NCBI GenBank assembly: GCA_002354655.1
Contig: DELY01000048.1
Span: forward strand, 62,001-126,000
Origin: Pseudomonas sp. UBA2684
GTDB taxonomy: Bacteria; Pseudomonadota; Gammaproteobacteria; Pseudomonadales; Pseudomonadaceae
Direction: 5' to 3'
DNA: 64,000 nt
The position numbers were made by a program, and so were the translations under genes. Every line of letters begins with the position of its first letter. Position 1 is the first letter of the stretch. Below are positions 40,842 to 49,552 of this stretch, one piece after another. The notes beneath the pieces are model-generated. The model had not been told where the DNA came from. It ran no database searches and saw only the letters and a program-made list of their open reading frames with translations.

Positions 40842-41063
40842 ATGAGCGAGCACGACGACAACGACAAACCGCTGACTTTGTGGGAAATGCTGCAAAGCGT
40901 GTTGGCGGCAGCACTCGGCGTACAGAGCGGGAAAAACCGCAGCCGCGACTTTAGCCGCGGCAAACCTAGCCATTTCATTATGCTCGGCGTGCTGTTCACC
41001 GCACTGTTCGTGCTGGTGATCATAGCCGTGGTCAAGCTGGTGCTGCATTTCGCCGGCGTCTGA
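40842..41063 (+). CDS. DUF2970 small membrane protein
   Basis: 73 residues. A polar N-terminus (KPLTLWEMLQSVLAAALGVQ) is followed by a basic stretch (GKNRSRDFSRGKPSHF) and one long membrane helix (about 46-70). This is the DUF2970 layout: inner-membrane protein, function unknown. ATG 40842 has GGAGG 5 nt upstream. Convergent with the next gene, 1 nt apart. Confidence 0.85.
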   Translation: MSEHDDNDKPLTLWEMLQSVLAAALGVQSGKNRSRDFSRGKPSHFIMLGVLFTALFVLVIIAVVKLVLHFAGV

Positions 41064-41064
41064 A

Positions 41065-42177
41065 TCACTGCAACAACGGTGTGATCGAGAAGCGGTAAGC
41101 CCTCATCCGCGGCTGATAAAGGGCGCTGAAACGGCGAAAGTCGAGGTCATAACCTGGCACCTGCAAACGTGTCGACAAGCGCGCGGACTGCTCGGCATCG
41201 AGCAGGCTAAATACCGGCGCGATCTGGTCCTTACCGCCGCGCACGGCGAAGTCCTGCCCCGCGTGGTAATCGTGCAGCAGCACCATGGCCCAGCCACCCA
41301 GGGTGAAATGTCCACCCACCAAGACACAGACCTGGCCGGCCATTCGCGCCCGCAGCACTTCTTCAGAGTTGTTCAGGGCCGAAAAATACAGATCCGTGCC
41401 CGCACGCTTACCCAGCTCCTGCGCCGCTTGCATGGCACCAAAAGCCATCTCGTCATTCGCCGACCAGACCAGGCGCACATGGCTGTATCGCTGTAGCAGC
41501 GTTTGCGCCTGCTCGTAGGCGCGCTGGCGCGTCCATTCGCCATACACCAGCTGCTGCAATTTGACTTCTGGGTGTTCCGCCAGCGCCTGGCGCAAGCCCT
41601 GCTGACGCAGCAGTGCCGACGGTGTGTGGCGCGTACCGGAAAATGCCAGCAGCTCACCCGGCTGACCCTTGAGCTTGGCGATCAACGCCTTCGCCATCAG
41701 GTAGCCGGCTTCTTCGTCGTTGGGAATCAGGCTGCCAATCCAGTTGCGGTAGTGCTCACGCGGCCCGCCGACGATGCTGCGCTGCTCGGGTGTCAGGGTG
41801 CTGTGCACGGAAAATAGCTTGGTCGGGCTGTCGGCGAACAAGCGCAGCAGTTCTGGCGCGGCATACATCTCATTGACGAACACCAGGTAATCCGGCTGTT
41901 GCGGGCGCGCCAACACACGGCGCGCGTTACTCAGCAAACGCTGCGGGTCTCGGTCGCCATAAATCACCTCCAGGTGCATGCCGAGATCATCGGCAGCGGC
42001 TTGCATAAACGCGCTGTATGCGACCCAGAATCGCTCATTGGCATAACCTGGATTGAGAAATACCACCGACGCCGGCTTGGTCCCGACGCTGATACTGGCG
42101 GCGGACGCCGCATGCGTCGCGCCAGCAAAGAGCACGAGCCACACCCCAAAGAAAAAACCAACGACTAACCTGATCAC
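41065..42177 (-). CDS. Orphan periplasmic sugar-type substrate-binding protein
   Basis: 370 residues. Signal peptide about 1-24 (VWLVLFAGATHAASA), then a Peripla_BP_4-like two-lobed domain: SVVFLNPGYANERFW, a hinge region with WSANDEMAFGAMQAA (typical of ribose/galactose-binding proteins) and HFTLGGWAMVLLHDY. No ABC permease or ATPase gene is adjacent, so it probably acts as a periplasmic ligand-binding partner of a sensor kinase or cyclase located elsewhere, as known for LuxP-like proteins. GTG 42177 was chosen because GAGGG lies 7 nt upstream; GTG 42183 would be too close. Confidence 0.8.
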   Translation of the reverse strand: MIRLVVGFFFGVWLVLFAGATHAASAASISVGTKPASVVFLNPGYANERFWVAYSAFMQAAADDLGMHLEVIYGDRDPQRLLSNARRVLARPQQPDYLVFVNEMYAAPELLRLFADSPTKLFSVHSTLTPEQRSIVGGPREHYRNWIGSLIPNDEEAGYLMAKALIAKLKGQPGELLAFSGTRHTPSALLRQQGLRQALAEHPEVKLQQLVYGEWTRQRAYEQAQTLLQRYSHVRLVWSANDEMAFGAMQAAQELGKRAGTDLYFSALNNSEEVLRARMAGQVCVLVGGHFTLGGWAMVLLHDYHAGQDFAVRGGKDQIAPVFSLLDAEQSARLSTRLQVPGYDLDFRRFSALYQPRMRAYRFSITPLLQ

Positions 42178-42254
42178 GCACACACCCTCAAAAATGCGCG
42201 CGCATTGTAAAGCCGAAGCAGTGGCATTTTGCCGCCACCCATCTGTAAACCCAC

Positions 42255-42288
42255 AAAAAGAGCGGGCTTCAGTTGCCTGAAGCCCGCT
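42255..42288 (-). terminator. Terminator of the 37-residue membrane protein gene
   Basis: 12-bp stem AGCGGGCTTCAG / CTGAAGCCCGCT with loop TTGC. On the minus strand it is followed by CTTTTT (complement of 42255-42260). It ends 39 nt beyond the small gene's stop. Confidence 0.85.
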
Positions 42289-42326
42289 TCCTCATCAATC
42301 CAGCGGTATCAGTCCAGCAACCGGAT

Positions 42327-42440
42327 CTACTGGTTGCTGACCCAGAATACCGCGGTGAGCACGGCAATCAGGATCAAGGCAAAGATCGCGCTGGCGTCAA
42401 CCACGCTGTCGCGGTTATCGGGTTCGGAATGTTCGGTCAT
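42327..42440 (-). CDS. 37-residue single-span membrane protein
   Basis: Reads MTEHSEPDNRDSVVDASAIF followed by ALILIAVLTAVFWVSNQ and a stop. A polar, acidic N-terminus is followed by one helix of about 17 hydrophobic residues. Support: an AGGGG ribosome site 10 nt before the ATG (AAAGGGGTAGCCA), a dedicated terminator after the stop, and coding-like composition. I recall similar very small proteins next to cysI in other pseudomonads. Function unknown; a regulator or assembly factor of a membrane complex is conceivable. Divergent from cysI. Confidence 0.7.
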   Translation of the reverse strand: MTEHSEPDNRDSVVDASAIFALILIAVLTAVFWVSNQ

Positions 42441-42676
42441 TGGCTACCCCTTTATTGTGCTTATGGGTGGATCGCCCTTGCAGTTAAGACCAGGACGGCG
42501 TCTTGCTCAAGCATTGTGGTTATGCTTTGGCGTCGCCTTAGTTCTTACAGTTCTGTTCATATACTAATTCTTCACTTTTGCGCATAACCCTGAGCTGGTA
42601 TCTTGCCCCGGCTCCGCCTGGAGTGCGCGGCCGTGCGCGCTGATTTGCTGCAAGCAGCCTGAAAACAGGACCCTTC
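42441..42676 (+). promoter_or_regulatory. cysI upstream region
   Basis: 236 nt between the small divergent gene and cysI. A possible sigma-70 promoter is TTAGTT (42538-42543), a 16-nt spacer and TATACT (42560-42565), in an AT-rich stretch typical of CysB-controlled promoters. AGGA precedes the cysI ATG. Confidence 0.4.
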
Positions 42677-44335
42677 ATGTACGTATACGACCAGTACGAT
42701 CAACACATCATCGAGAGCCGCGTTAAGCAGTTCCGTGATCAAACCCGCCGCTACCTGGCCGGCGAGCTGAGCGGCGAAGAGTTCCGCCCGCTACGCCTGC
42801 AGAATGGCCTGTACATTCAGCGTTACGCCCCGATGTTGCGCGTCGCCGTGCCCTACGGCCTGATGTCGTCGACGCAGGTGCGCAAGCTGGCGCAGATCGC
42901 CCGTGACTACGACAAGGGCTATGCACACATCAGTACTCGCCAGAACGTACAGTTCAACTGGCCCGAACTTGAAGACATTCCGGACATCCTCGGCGAGCTG
43001 GCCACCGTGCAGATGCACGCGATTCAAACCAGCGGCAACTGCATTCGCAACACCACCACCGACCAGTTTGCCGGTGTCGCCGCCGACGAACTGATCGATC
43101 CGCGCCCCTGGTGTGAAATCATCCGCCAGTGGTCGACCTTCCACCCCGAATTCGCCTTCCTGCCACGCAAGTTCAAGATCGCCGTAAATGGTGCGGTCAG
43201 CGACCGTGCGGCAATTGAAGTGCACGACATCGGCCTGGAAGCCGTCAGCAACGATGCCGGCGAGTTGGGTTTCCGTGTCTCGGTCGGTGGCGGTTTGGGC
43301 CGCACGCCAATCGTTGGCAGTTTCATCAACGAGTTTCTGCCCTGGCCACACCTGCTGAGCTACCTCGACGCCATCCTGCGCGTGTACAACCGCTATGGCC
43401 GCCGCGACAACAAGTTCAAGGCGCGGATCAAGATCCTGGTCAAGGCGCTGAGCCCTGAAGTCTTCGCGGAAAAAGTCAACGCCGAATGGGCGCACCTGAA
43501 GGATGGCCCGACCACCCTGACCGACGCCGAAGTCCAACGCGTGAAGCAGTTCTTCGTCGATCCGGCCTACAAAGCGCTGGAGCAGCAAACCGCCGCGCTC
43601 GCTGAGTTGGATGCAGAGCATCCCGGCTTTGCCCGCTGGCGCGCGCGCAACACCTGCGCGCACAAAAAGCCCGGTTATGTGGCCGTCACCCTGTCGCTCA
43701 AGCCAACCGGCGTAGCACCGGGCGATGTCACCGACAAACAACTGGATGCGATTGCCGATCTGGCCGACCGCTACAGCTTCGGTGAAGTGCGTAACTCCCA
43801 CGAGCAGAACATGATTCTTGCCGACGTCGAGCAGAGTCAGCTGTTCCAGCTTTGGGGCGAGTTGCGCGAGAACGGTTTCGCCACGCCGAATATCGGCCTG
43901 CTGACCGACATCATCTGTTGCCCAGGTGGCGACTTCTGCTCCCTGGCCAACGCCAAGTCGATCCCGATTGCCGAAGCCATCCAGCGCCGCTTCGACGACC
44001 TCGACTACTTGTTCGATATCGGTGAAGTCGACCTGAATATCTCTGGCTGCATGAACGCCTGCGGTCACCACCACGTCGGCCACATCGGCATCCTTGGGGT
44101 GGACAAGAAAGGCGAGGAGTTCTATCAGGTCTCGCTCGGCGGCAGCGCCAACCGCGATGCCAGCCTGGGCAAGATTCTCGGCCCGTCCTTCGCCGAGCAT
44201 GCCATGGCCGACGTGATCGAGAAGATCATCAAGGTCTACATTGAACAGCGCACCGAAGACGAGTGCTTTATCGACACCTACCGCCGTATCGGCATCGACC
44301 TGTTCAAGGAGCGCGTCTATGCAGCGAATCATTAA
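42677..44335 (+). CDS. cysI: Sulfite reductase hemoprotein (assimilatory)
   Basis: 552 residues, two nitrite/sulfite reductase repeats. The sirohaem/[4Fe-4S] ligands are C-x5-C (CPGGDFC) and C-x3-C (CMNAC) in the second half, and the substrate-binding arginine/lysine regions (STRQNVQFNWPELED and GNCIRNTTTD) are present. It reduces sulfite to sulfide for cysteine synthesis. The downstream DUF934 gene begins within its last codons (17-nt overlap). Matches PAO1 PA1838. Confidence 0.93.
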   Translation: MYVYDQYDQHIIESRVKQFRDQTRRYLAGELSGEEFRPLRLQNGLYIQRYAPMLRVAVPYGLMSSTQVRKLAQIARDYDKGYAHISTRQNVQFNWPELEDIPDILGELATVQMHAIQTSGNCIRNTTTDQFAGVAADELIDPRPWCEIIRQWSTFHPEFAFLPRKFKIAVNGAVSDRAAIEVHDIGLEAVSNDAGELGFRVSVGGGLGRTPIVGSFINEFLPWPHLLSYLDAILRVYNRYGRRDNKFKARIKILVKALSPEVFAEKVNAEWAHLKDGPTTLTDAEVQRVKQFFVDPAYKALEQQTAALAELDAEHPGFARWRARNTCAHKKPGYVAVTLSLKPTGVAPGDVTDKQLDAIADLADRYSFGEVRNSHEQNMILADVEQSQLFQLWGELRENGFATPNIGLLTDIICCPGGDFCSLANAKSIPIAEAIQRRFDDLDYLFDIGEVDLNISGCMNACGHHHVGHIGILGVDKKGEEFYQVSLGGSANRDASLGKILGPSFAEHAMADVIEKIIKVYIEQRTEDECFIDTYRRIGIDLFKERVYAANH

Positions 44336-44819
44336 GAACAACCAAGTCGTCGACGAAACCTGGCACCTGCTGCCCAAGGACGCGACTTTGGATAGCCTGT
44401 CCAACTGTGACGACCTGATCGTTCCACTGAGCCTGTGGCGCGAGCACGACCACGCCCTGAAAGCCCGCGACGGCGGCCTGGGCGTATGGCTGGATGCCGA
44501 CGAGGAAATCGAAGAAATTGCCGACGACCTCGCCAACTTCCAAGTGATTGCCCTGAACTTCCCCAGCTTCACCGACGGCCGCCATTACTCCAGTGCGCGT
44601 TTGCTGCGCGAGCGTTATGGCTACCAAGGTGAAGTGCGGGCGATTGGCGATGTTCTGCGCGACCAGTTGTTCTTCATGAAACGCTGCGGCTTCGATGCCT
44701 ACGCAATTCGCCCGGATCGTGATCCGTACGATGCACTGGCCAGCCTGAACGACTTCGACGAGGTCTACCAGGCCGCGTGCGACCAGCCTCAGCCGCTGTT
44801 CCGCCGCCGCCAGCCGTGA
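44319..44819 (+). CDS. DUF934 protein of the sulfur assimilation operon
   Basis: 166 residues. DUF934 signature: a WxxL-containing start (ETWHLLP), GVWLDADEEIEEIADDL, and the block INFPSFTDGRHYSSARLLRE (here ALNFPSFTDGR...), then GDVLRDQLFFMKRCGFDAYAIR. The family is consistently linked to cysI/cysH and is thought to support sulfite reduction, but the biochemistry is unknown to me. ATG 44319 lies inside cysI with AAGGAGCG upstream, implying coupled translation. Confidence 0.88.
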   Translation: MQRIIKNNQVVDETWHLLPKDATLDSLSNCDDLIVPLSLWREHDHALKARDGGLGVWLDADEEIEEIADDLANFQVIALNFPSFTDGRHYSSARLLRERYGYQGEVRAIGDVLRDQLFFMKRCGFDAYAIRPDRDPYDALASLNDFDEVYQAACDQPQPLFRRRQP

Positions 44820-44833
44820 GCTAAGCACAAGCC

Positions 44834-44863
44834 AAAAAAAGCCCTGCATACGCAGGGCTTTTT
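44834..44863 (+). terminator. Terminator of the cysI-DUF934 operon
   Basis: AAAGCCCTGC / GCAGGGCTTT stem with loop ATAC and TTTTT tail, 18 nt after the DUF934 stop. The A-rich left flank also allows it to work for the convergent minus-strand gene. Confidence 0.88.
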
Positions 44864-44910
44864 CGTTTGTGGCTGGCAGGCTGGCGTCAATGCCGGGCGC
44901 AACCTACACC

Positions 44911-45900
44911 TCAGTCCACCCGCAGCAGCACCCGGCCGACCAGCTTGCCGGCGAGTATCTGATCAATCGCCTGGGGTAATTGCTCCAGGCTGACCTCAGT
45001 CACCAGCGCCTCCAGATCGAGCTTCCACTGCAGCGATAGCCTGTCCCACATGGAGGCCTTGACCACCAGCGGCAACTCGACAGAATCGACTCCCAGCAGA
45101 TTCACCCCACGCAAGATGAACGGCAGCACACTGCCCTTGAAACCGACGCCCGCGGTCAGCCCGCAGCACGCCACGCTGCCGCCATAGCGCAACGCCTTGA
45201 CCACATTGAACAGAATCTCGCCGCCCACGGTATCCACCGCACCGGCCCATTGTTCCTTAAGCATTGGCCGCTCGCTGCCCTCCAGCAAAGCGTCACGCAG
45301 CACGATTTGCTCGGCGCCCAGGCCCTTGAGAAATTCGCCTTGCGCCTCCTTGCCGGTAGAGGCCGCCACGCGATAGCCGAGCCGACTCAGCAAGGCCACC
45401 GCGACACTGCCGACACCGCCGGTGGCACCCGTGACCAAGACTGGGCCGGCATCTGGCGTCACGCCGGCCTGCTCGAGCTTGTCAACGCACAGCGCGGCAG
45501 TCAGCCCCGCAGTGCCAAGTACCATGGCCTCACGCAGCGACAAGCCTTGCGGCCGCTTGAGCGCCCAGGCGGCGGGAATACGGATGTACTGGGCAAAACC
45601 GCCGGCGGTATTCATGCCCAAGTCGTAGCCGGTGACTATCACTTCATCGCCGGCCGCGAACTCGGCAACGCTGGAGGCCGCCACCACCCCAGCCGCATCG
45701 ATGCCTGGGGTATGCGGGAAGAGCTTGGTCACCCCACGGTTGCCGCTGGCGGACAGCGCGTCCTTGTAGTTCAACGAGGAGTATTTGACGCGAATCAACA
45801 GCTCGCCCGCCGGCAACTCCTGGGTATCGCGCTGAACCAGCACCTGCTCGAATGCACCGGCAGCGTTTTCGCGAGCCTGCAATGCCATGAATGTCGTCAT
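44911..45900 (-). CDS. YhdH/AcuI-type zinc-free quinone oxidoreductase (acrylyl-CoA reductase family)
   Basis: 329 residues, MDR superfamily. NYKDALSASGNRGVTKLFPH and HTPGIDAAGVV are typical of the YhdH/YhfP subgroup. The Rossmann loop is TGATGGVGSVAV, and QWAGAVDTVGGE follows. The zinc ligands of alcohol dehydrogenases are absent. Members reduce acrylyl-CoA to propionyl-CoA with NADPH, protecting against the toxic intermediate. ATG 45900 is preferred because AGAGGAG is 7 nt upstream; ATG 45906 would abut that SD. Confidence 0.9.
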   Translation of the reverse strand: MTTFMALQARENAAGAFEQVLVQRDTQELPAGELLIRVKYSSLNYKDALSASGNRGVTKLFPHTPGIDAAGVVAASSVAEFAAGDEVIVTGYDLGMNTAGGFAQYIRIPAAWALKRPQGLSLREAMVLGTAGLTAALCVDKLEQAGVTPDAGPVLVTGATGGVGSVAVALLSRLGYRVAASTGKEAQGEFLKGLGAEQIVLRDALLEGSERPMLKEQWAGAVDTVGGEILFNVVKALRYGGSVACCGLTAGVGFKGSVLPFILRGVNLLGVDSVELPLVVKASMWDRLSLQWKLDLEALVTEVSLEQLPQAIDQILAGKLVGRVLLRVD

Positions 45901-45926
45901 TTTCATCTCCTCTAGTCGAAAGCGGA

Positions 45927-46946
45927 TTACCAGAAGCGCTGCTGGTTGAGGCGACTCAGCCAGTTCAGGGCAAAGCGATCCAATGCCACGCTGGCCGCCA
46001 GGCCAACGCGCTCCTGCAGGGTTTTCTTCTCGGCGTAATGCAAGTGGAACAACTCCGCCTCCTTGGCCCGCTCGGCCAGGTATTCGTCGCTGGTCTGCAA
46101 CTCATCCACCAGTTGCTTATCCAATGCGGCAAGCCCCAGCCAGACCTCGCCCGTGGCGATGCCGTCGATGTCCAACTGCGGGCGATAGCGGGCCACGAAG
46201 TTCTTGAACAGTTCATGGGTGGTTTCCAGATCCTCCTGGAACTTCTCCCGTCCCTTCTCGGTGTTCTCGCCGAAAATCGTCAGGGTGCGTTTGTACTCGC
46301 CAGCGGTGAGCACCTCGAAATCAATGTCATGCTTTTTCAGCAAACGGTGCACGTTAGGTAGCTGGGCGACCACGCCAATCGAACCCAGGATGGCGAACGG
46401 CGCGGAAATGATCTTCTCGCCAATGCACGCCATCATATAGCCGCCACTCGCCGCGACCTTGTCGATGCACACGGTCAGCGGCACGCCAGCCTGACGAATG
46501 CGCGCCAGCTGCGAGGAGGCCAGGCCGTAGCTGTGCACCATGCCGCCGCCGCTCTCCAGACGCAGCACCACTTCGTCCTGCGGTGTGGCCAGGCTCAGCA
46601 CGGCGGTGATTTCATGGCGCAGGTTATCGGTGGCCGATGCCTTGATGTCGCCGTCGAAGTCCAGCACATAGACCCGCGGTTTATGCACGCCGGCCTTCTT
46701 GGCCAGCTTGGCGGCCTTGCCGTCCGCCTTATGCGCCGCCTTCAACTGATCCTTGTCCAGCACGGCTTGCTGCAAGCGCTGGTGCAGCTGCTTGTAGAAA
46801 TCATTGAGCTTGTGCACCTGCAACTGTCCCGCAACCCGCCGGCCTTTGCCGCGCACCGCCGCCAGCGCTACCAGCACGATCAGAATGGCCACCACCAGGG
46901 TGACCGTCTTGGCCAGAAAGCCCGCGTACTCAGCAAGAAACTCCAC
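45927..46946 (-). CDS. sohB: Inner-membrane protease SohB (signal peptide peptidase family)
   Basis: 339 residues. One N-terminal membrane helix (about 13-32), a charged coiled-coil-like linker (about 45-90), then the S49 peptidase domain. The catalytic dyad is visible: S167 in VAASGGYMMA and K219 in GEYKRTLTIF. It presumably degrades membrane-embedded signal peptides or misfolded proteins from the periplasmic side. GTG 46946 (preceded by GAGGGGGA) gives the family-typical start MEFLAEYAGFLAK; ATG 46961 is upstream in frame. Followed by the acuI-like gene 26 nt downstream. Confidence 0.93.
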   Translation of the reverse strand: MEFLAEYAGFLAKTVTLVVAILIVLVALAAVRGKGRRVAGQLQVHKLNDFYKQLHQRLQQAVLDKDQLKAAHKADGKAAKLAKKAGVHKPRVYVLDFDGDIKASATDNLRHEITAVLSLATPQDEVVLRLESGGGMVHSYGLASSQLARIRQAGVPLTVCIDKVAASGGYMMACIGEKIISAPFAILGSIGVVAQLPNVHRLLKKHDIDFEVLTAGEYKRTLTIFGENTEKGREKFQEDLETTHELFKNFVARYRPQLDIDGIATGEVWLGLAALDKQLVDELQTSDEYLAERAKEAELFHLHYAEKKTLQERVGLAASVALDRFALNWLSRLNQQRFW

Positions 46947-47160
46947 GCCATTCCCCCTCATTTATGCATGCCAGCGCCCGGTGTCGAGGGGCGCGCTCAG
47001 CACCCAAGCATACCGGCGCCACTGGTCGACGACCAGTTACCTGGTGTGGCGCCATTAGTCGTACGGATCTAATTCAAACAAGCGTATGTTTTTTCGTTGA
47101 CAGTCCCCAGCGATCCTCATACCCTCGCGAAACTTTCAACGTACCGGGATCGCAGCGGAC

Positions 47161-47871
47161 GTGGGCAGCATCTACCTGATTCGACATGGCCAAGCCTCAT
47201 TCGGTGCCGACGACTACGATGTGCTATCGCCCATTGGTATTCGCCAGGCCGAAGTATTGGGCGCGCACCTGGCCCAGCTGGGTCTGCGCATCGACCGCAG
47301 CGTGAGCGGCGATCTACGCCGCCAACAACACACTGCTACTGCCGCATTGACCCAGCTGACCCGTGCCGGCCTGCAAGCGCCCGCACTGGAAATTGACGCA
47401 GCCTTCAACGAGTTCGATGCCGATGCGGTGATCCGCGCCCTGCTCCCGGACCTACTCCCCGAAGAACCCGAAGCCCTGCACGTGCTGCGCAATGCCGCGC
47501 AAAACCGTGCCGAATTCCAGCGCCTGTTCGCCCGCCTGATTGGCCGCTGGATCAGCGGCGAGCATGACAAGCCTGGCCTGCAGAGCTGGCAGGGCTTCGT
47601 CGAACAAGTCCAAGGCGGCCTGCTGCGCCTGCTCGAACAAGCCGAGAGCAAGCAGAACATCGCGGTATTCACCTCCGGCGGCACCATCACCGCCCTGCTC
47701 CACCTGATCACTGGCGTGCCGCCGGCCCAAGCCTTCGAGCTGAACTGGCAAATCGTCAACACCTCACTGAGTTGCCTGAAGTTTCGCGGCAACCAAGTGA
47801 GCCTGGCTTCCTTCAACAGCCATGTGCATTTACAGCTGTTGAAGACGCCGGAACTCATCACCTATCGCTGA
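47161..47871 (+). CDS. Histidine phosphatase superfamily protein
   Basis: 236 residues. The catalytic RHG motif is at the very start (IYLIRHGQASFG, H9), and a later conserved histidine segment is replaced by TSGGTITALLHLI. The fold is phosphoglycerate-mutase-like, but the protein lacks mutase-specific insertions, so it is a phosphatase of unknown substrate. GTG start with a weak GCGGA SD. It leads a plus-strand cluster with SCP2, a phosphotransferase and an SDR enzyme. Confidence 0.85.
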   Translation: MGSIYLIRHGQASFGADDYDVLSPIGIRQAEVLGAHLAQLGLRIDRSVSGDLRRQQHTATAALTQLTRAGLQAPALEIDAAFNEFDADAVIRALLPDLLPEEPEALHVLRNAAQNRAEFQRLFARLIGRWISGEHDKPGLQSWQGFVEQVQGGLLRLLEQAESKQNIAVFTSGGTITALLHLITGVPPAQAFELNWQIVNTSLSCLKFRGNQVSLASFNSHVHLQLLKTPELITYR

Positions 47872-47930
47872 GTGCCGGCCCACTGCTCCCATACGGGCGC
47901 TAGAAAAACCTGAAAATAAAGGAAGAAACC

Positions 47931-48242
47931 ATGAGCGTTGCAGACATCGTCAATACCATGCAGTCCAAGTTCAACGCCGGTGCCGCTGCCGGCCTGGATC
48001 TGGTGTTCCAGTTCAACATCGAAGACGGCGAGAACTACGCCCTGATCGTCAAGGACGGCACCTGCGCCGTTGAGAAAGGCGACAACGCCAACGCCAACGT
48101 GACCCTGATCATGGACACCGAAACCCTGAAAGGCATCACCAGCGGTGAAACCGATGGCATGCAGGCTTTCATGTCCGGCAAGCTGCGCGCCGAAGGCGAC
48201 ATGATGCTGGCCATGAAACTGGGCGAACTGTTCCCGGTTTAA
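47931..48242 (+). CDS. SCP2 sterol-carrier domain protein
   Basis: 103 residues, a single SCP2 domain: VFQFNIEDGENYALIVKDG, the NANANVTLIMD strand, and the amphipathic end helix KLRAEGDMMLAMKLGELF. Such domains bind fatty acyl-CoA or other lipids. GGAAGAAA precedes the ATG. It is 59 nt from the phosphatase gene and is followed by a strong terminator. Confidence 0.92.
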   Translation: MSVADIVNTMQSKFNAGAAAGLDLVFQFNIEDGENYALIVKDGTCAVEKGDNANANVTLIMDTETLKGITSGETDGMQAFMSGKLRAEGDMMLAMKLGELFPV

Positions 48243-48268
48243 GCGACAGGCCAACACTGAACACAAAG

Positions 48269-48299
48269 AAAACCGGAGTCCTGGACTCCGGTTTTTTTT
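48269..48299 (+). terminator. Terminator after the SCP2 gene
   Basis: 10-bp stem AACCGGAGTC / GACTCCGGTT, loop CTG, and a run of eight T. It lies 28 nt after the stop. Confidence 0.92.
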
Positions 48300-48451
48300 C
48301 GTCCGCAGACTGGGCTTCAATGATCAATCAGGCAACCTGATTGTGTGGCAACACGCCCGCCTATAACGGCGCGTATTGCTTGTGATGATCAGGGTGCAGC
48401 ATTAGATTAACCAATAATCTCGGGCACCCATCATAAGTAGAAGGGATAAGC

Positions 48452-49519
48452 ATGGCGCTTACTGACCAGTCCACTCGTATCCGCGAAGGCGAAGAGCTCG
48501 ACGCGGCGATCATCGACTCCTACCTCAAGGCGCATATCCCCGGCCTGAGTGGCGAACCGCGCATCAGCCAGTTTCCCGGTGGCGCATCGAACCTGACCTA
48601 CCTGCTCGAATACCCTGACAAAGAATTCGTCCTGCGTCGTCCGCCGTTCGGTCACAAGGCCAAATCCGCGCACGACATGGGCCGCGAGTACCGCATCCTC
48701 AACCAGCTCAACGCCGGCTTTCCCTATTGCCCGAAAGCCTATGTGCACTGCACCGACGAATCGGTGATCGGTGCCGAGTTCTATGTCATGGAGCGGGTCA
48801 ACGGCATCATCCTGCGCTCGGACATGCCAACTGAGCTGAACTTCGACGCCGATAAAACCCGCGCCCTGTGCAAAAGCTTTATCGACAAGATGGTCGAACT
48901 GCACAACGTCGATTATCAGGCTTGCGGCCTCGGCGACCTGGGCAAGCCGGAAGGCTACGTACAGCGTCAGATCGGTGGCTGGAGCGACCGCTATGCGAAA
49001 GCCCTAACCCCCGATGCGCCGCTGTGGGAACCGGTCAAGGCTTGGCTCAAGGACAAGATGCCCGCCGATCACCACAAACCGGCAATCGTGCACAACGACT
49101 ACCGCTTCGACAACGTGATCCTCGACCCGCAGAACCCGAGCCAGATCATCGGCGTGCTGGATTGGGAGCTGACCACAATCGGCGACCCGCTGATGGACCT
49201 GGGCAACACCCTCGCCTACTGGATCGAAGCCGGCGATCCGCCACCGGTACAACTGATGCGCCGTCAGCCGAGCAATGCACCGGGCATGCTGACCCGTCAG
49301 CAGTTCGCCGACTACTACGCCGAGCGCGCCGGCATCGAAATCAACAGCATCGACTTCTACTACACCTACGGCCTGTTCCGCCTGGCCGGCATCGTGCAGC
49401 AGATTTACTACCGCTATTACCACGGGCAAACCCAGGACAAACGCTTCGCGCAGTTCATTCAGATGAACAAGCTGCTGGAGCAGATGAGCCTGCAGGTCAT
49501 CAACAAGTCGCAGCTGTAA
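48452..49519 (+). CDS. APH-family phosphotransferase (ACAD10/11-N-like kinase)
   Basis: 355 residues. Kinase-like features: GGASNLTYLL (nucleotide loop), EFVLRRPPFG (lysine strand replaced by R), the catalytic loop VHNDYRFDNVILDP and GVLDWELTTIGDPLMD (metal-binding DWE). It resembles the kinase half of ACAD10/ACAD11 and bacterial homologues such as LvaA that phosphorylate 4-hydroxyacyl-CoA, rather than aminoglycoside kinases. The SDR gene follows after 33 nt in the same direction. The substrate is inferred from family resemblance. Confidence 0.85.
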   Translation: MALTDQSTRIREGEELDAAIIDSYLKAHIPGLSGEPRISQFPGGASNLTYLLEYPDKEFVLRRPPFGHKAKSAHDMGREYRILNQLNAGFPYCPKAYVHCTDESVIGAEFYVMERVNGIILRSDMPTELNFDADKTRALCKSFIDKMVELHNVDYQACGLGDLGKPEGYVQRQIGGWSDRYAKALTPDAPLWEPVKAWLKDKMPADHHKPAIVHNDYRFDNVILDPQNPSQIIGVLDWELTTIGDPLMDLGNTLAYWIEAGDPPPVQLMRRQPSNAPGMLTRQQFADYYAERAGIEINSIDFYYTYGLFRLAGIVQQIYYRYYHGQTQDKRFAQFIQMNKLLEQMSLQVINKSQL

Positions 49520-49552
49520 TCCGGCCTAACGCATTCAGACAAGGGGAACCGC

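Noticed and set aside
48452-49519. Aminoglycoside resistance kinase
   Set aside because: The catalytic loop is APH-like, but overall motifs match the ACAD10/11-type acyl metabolism group and the neighbours are metabolic genes.
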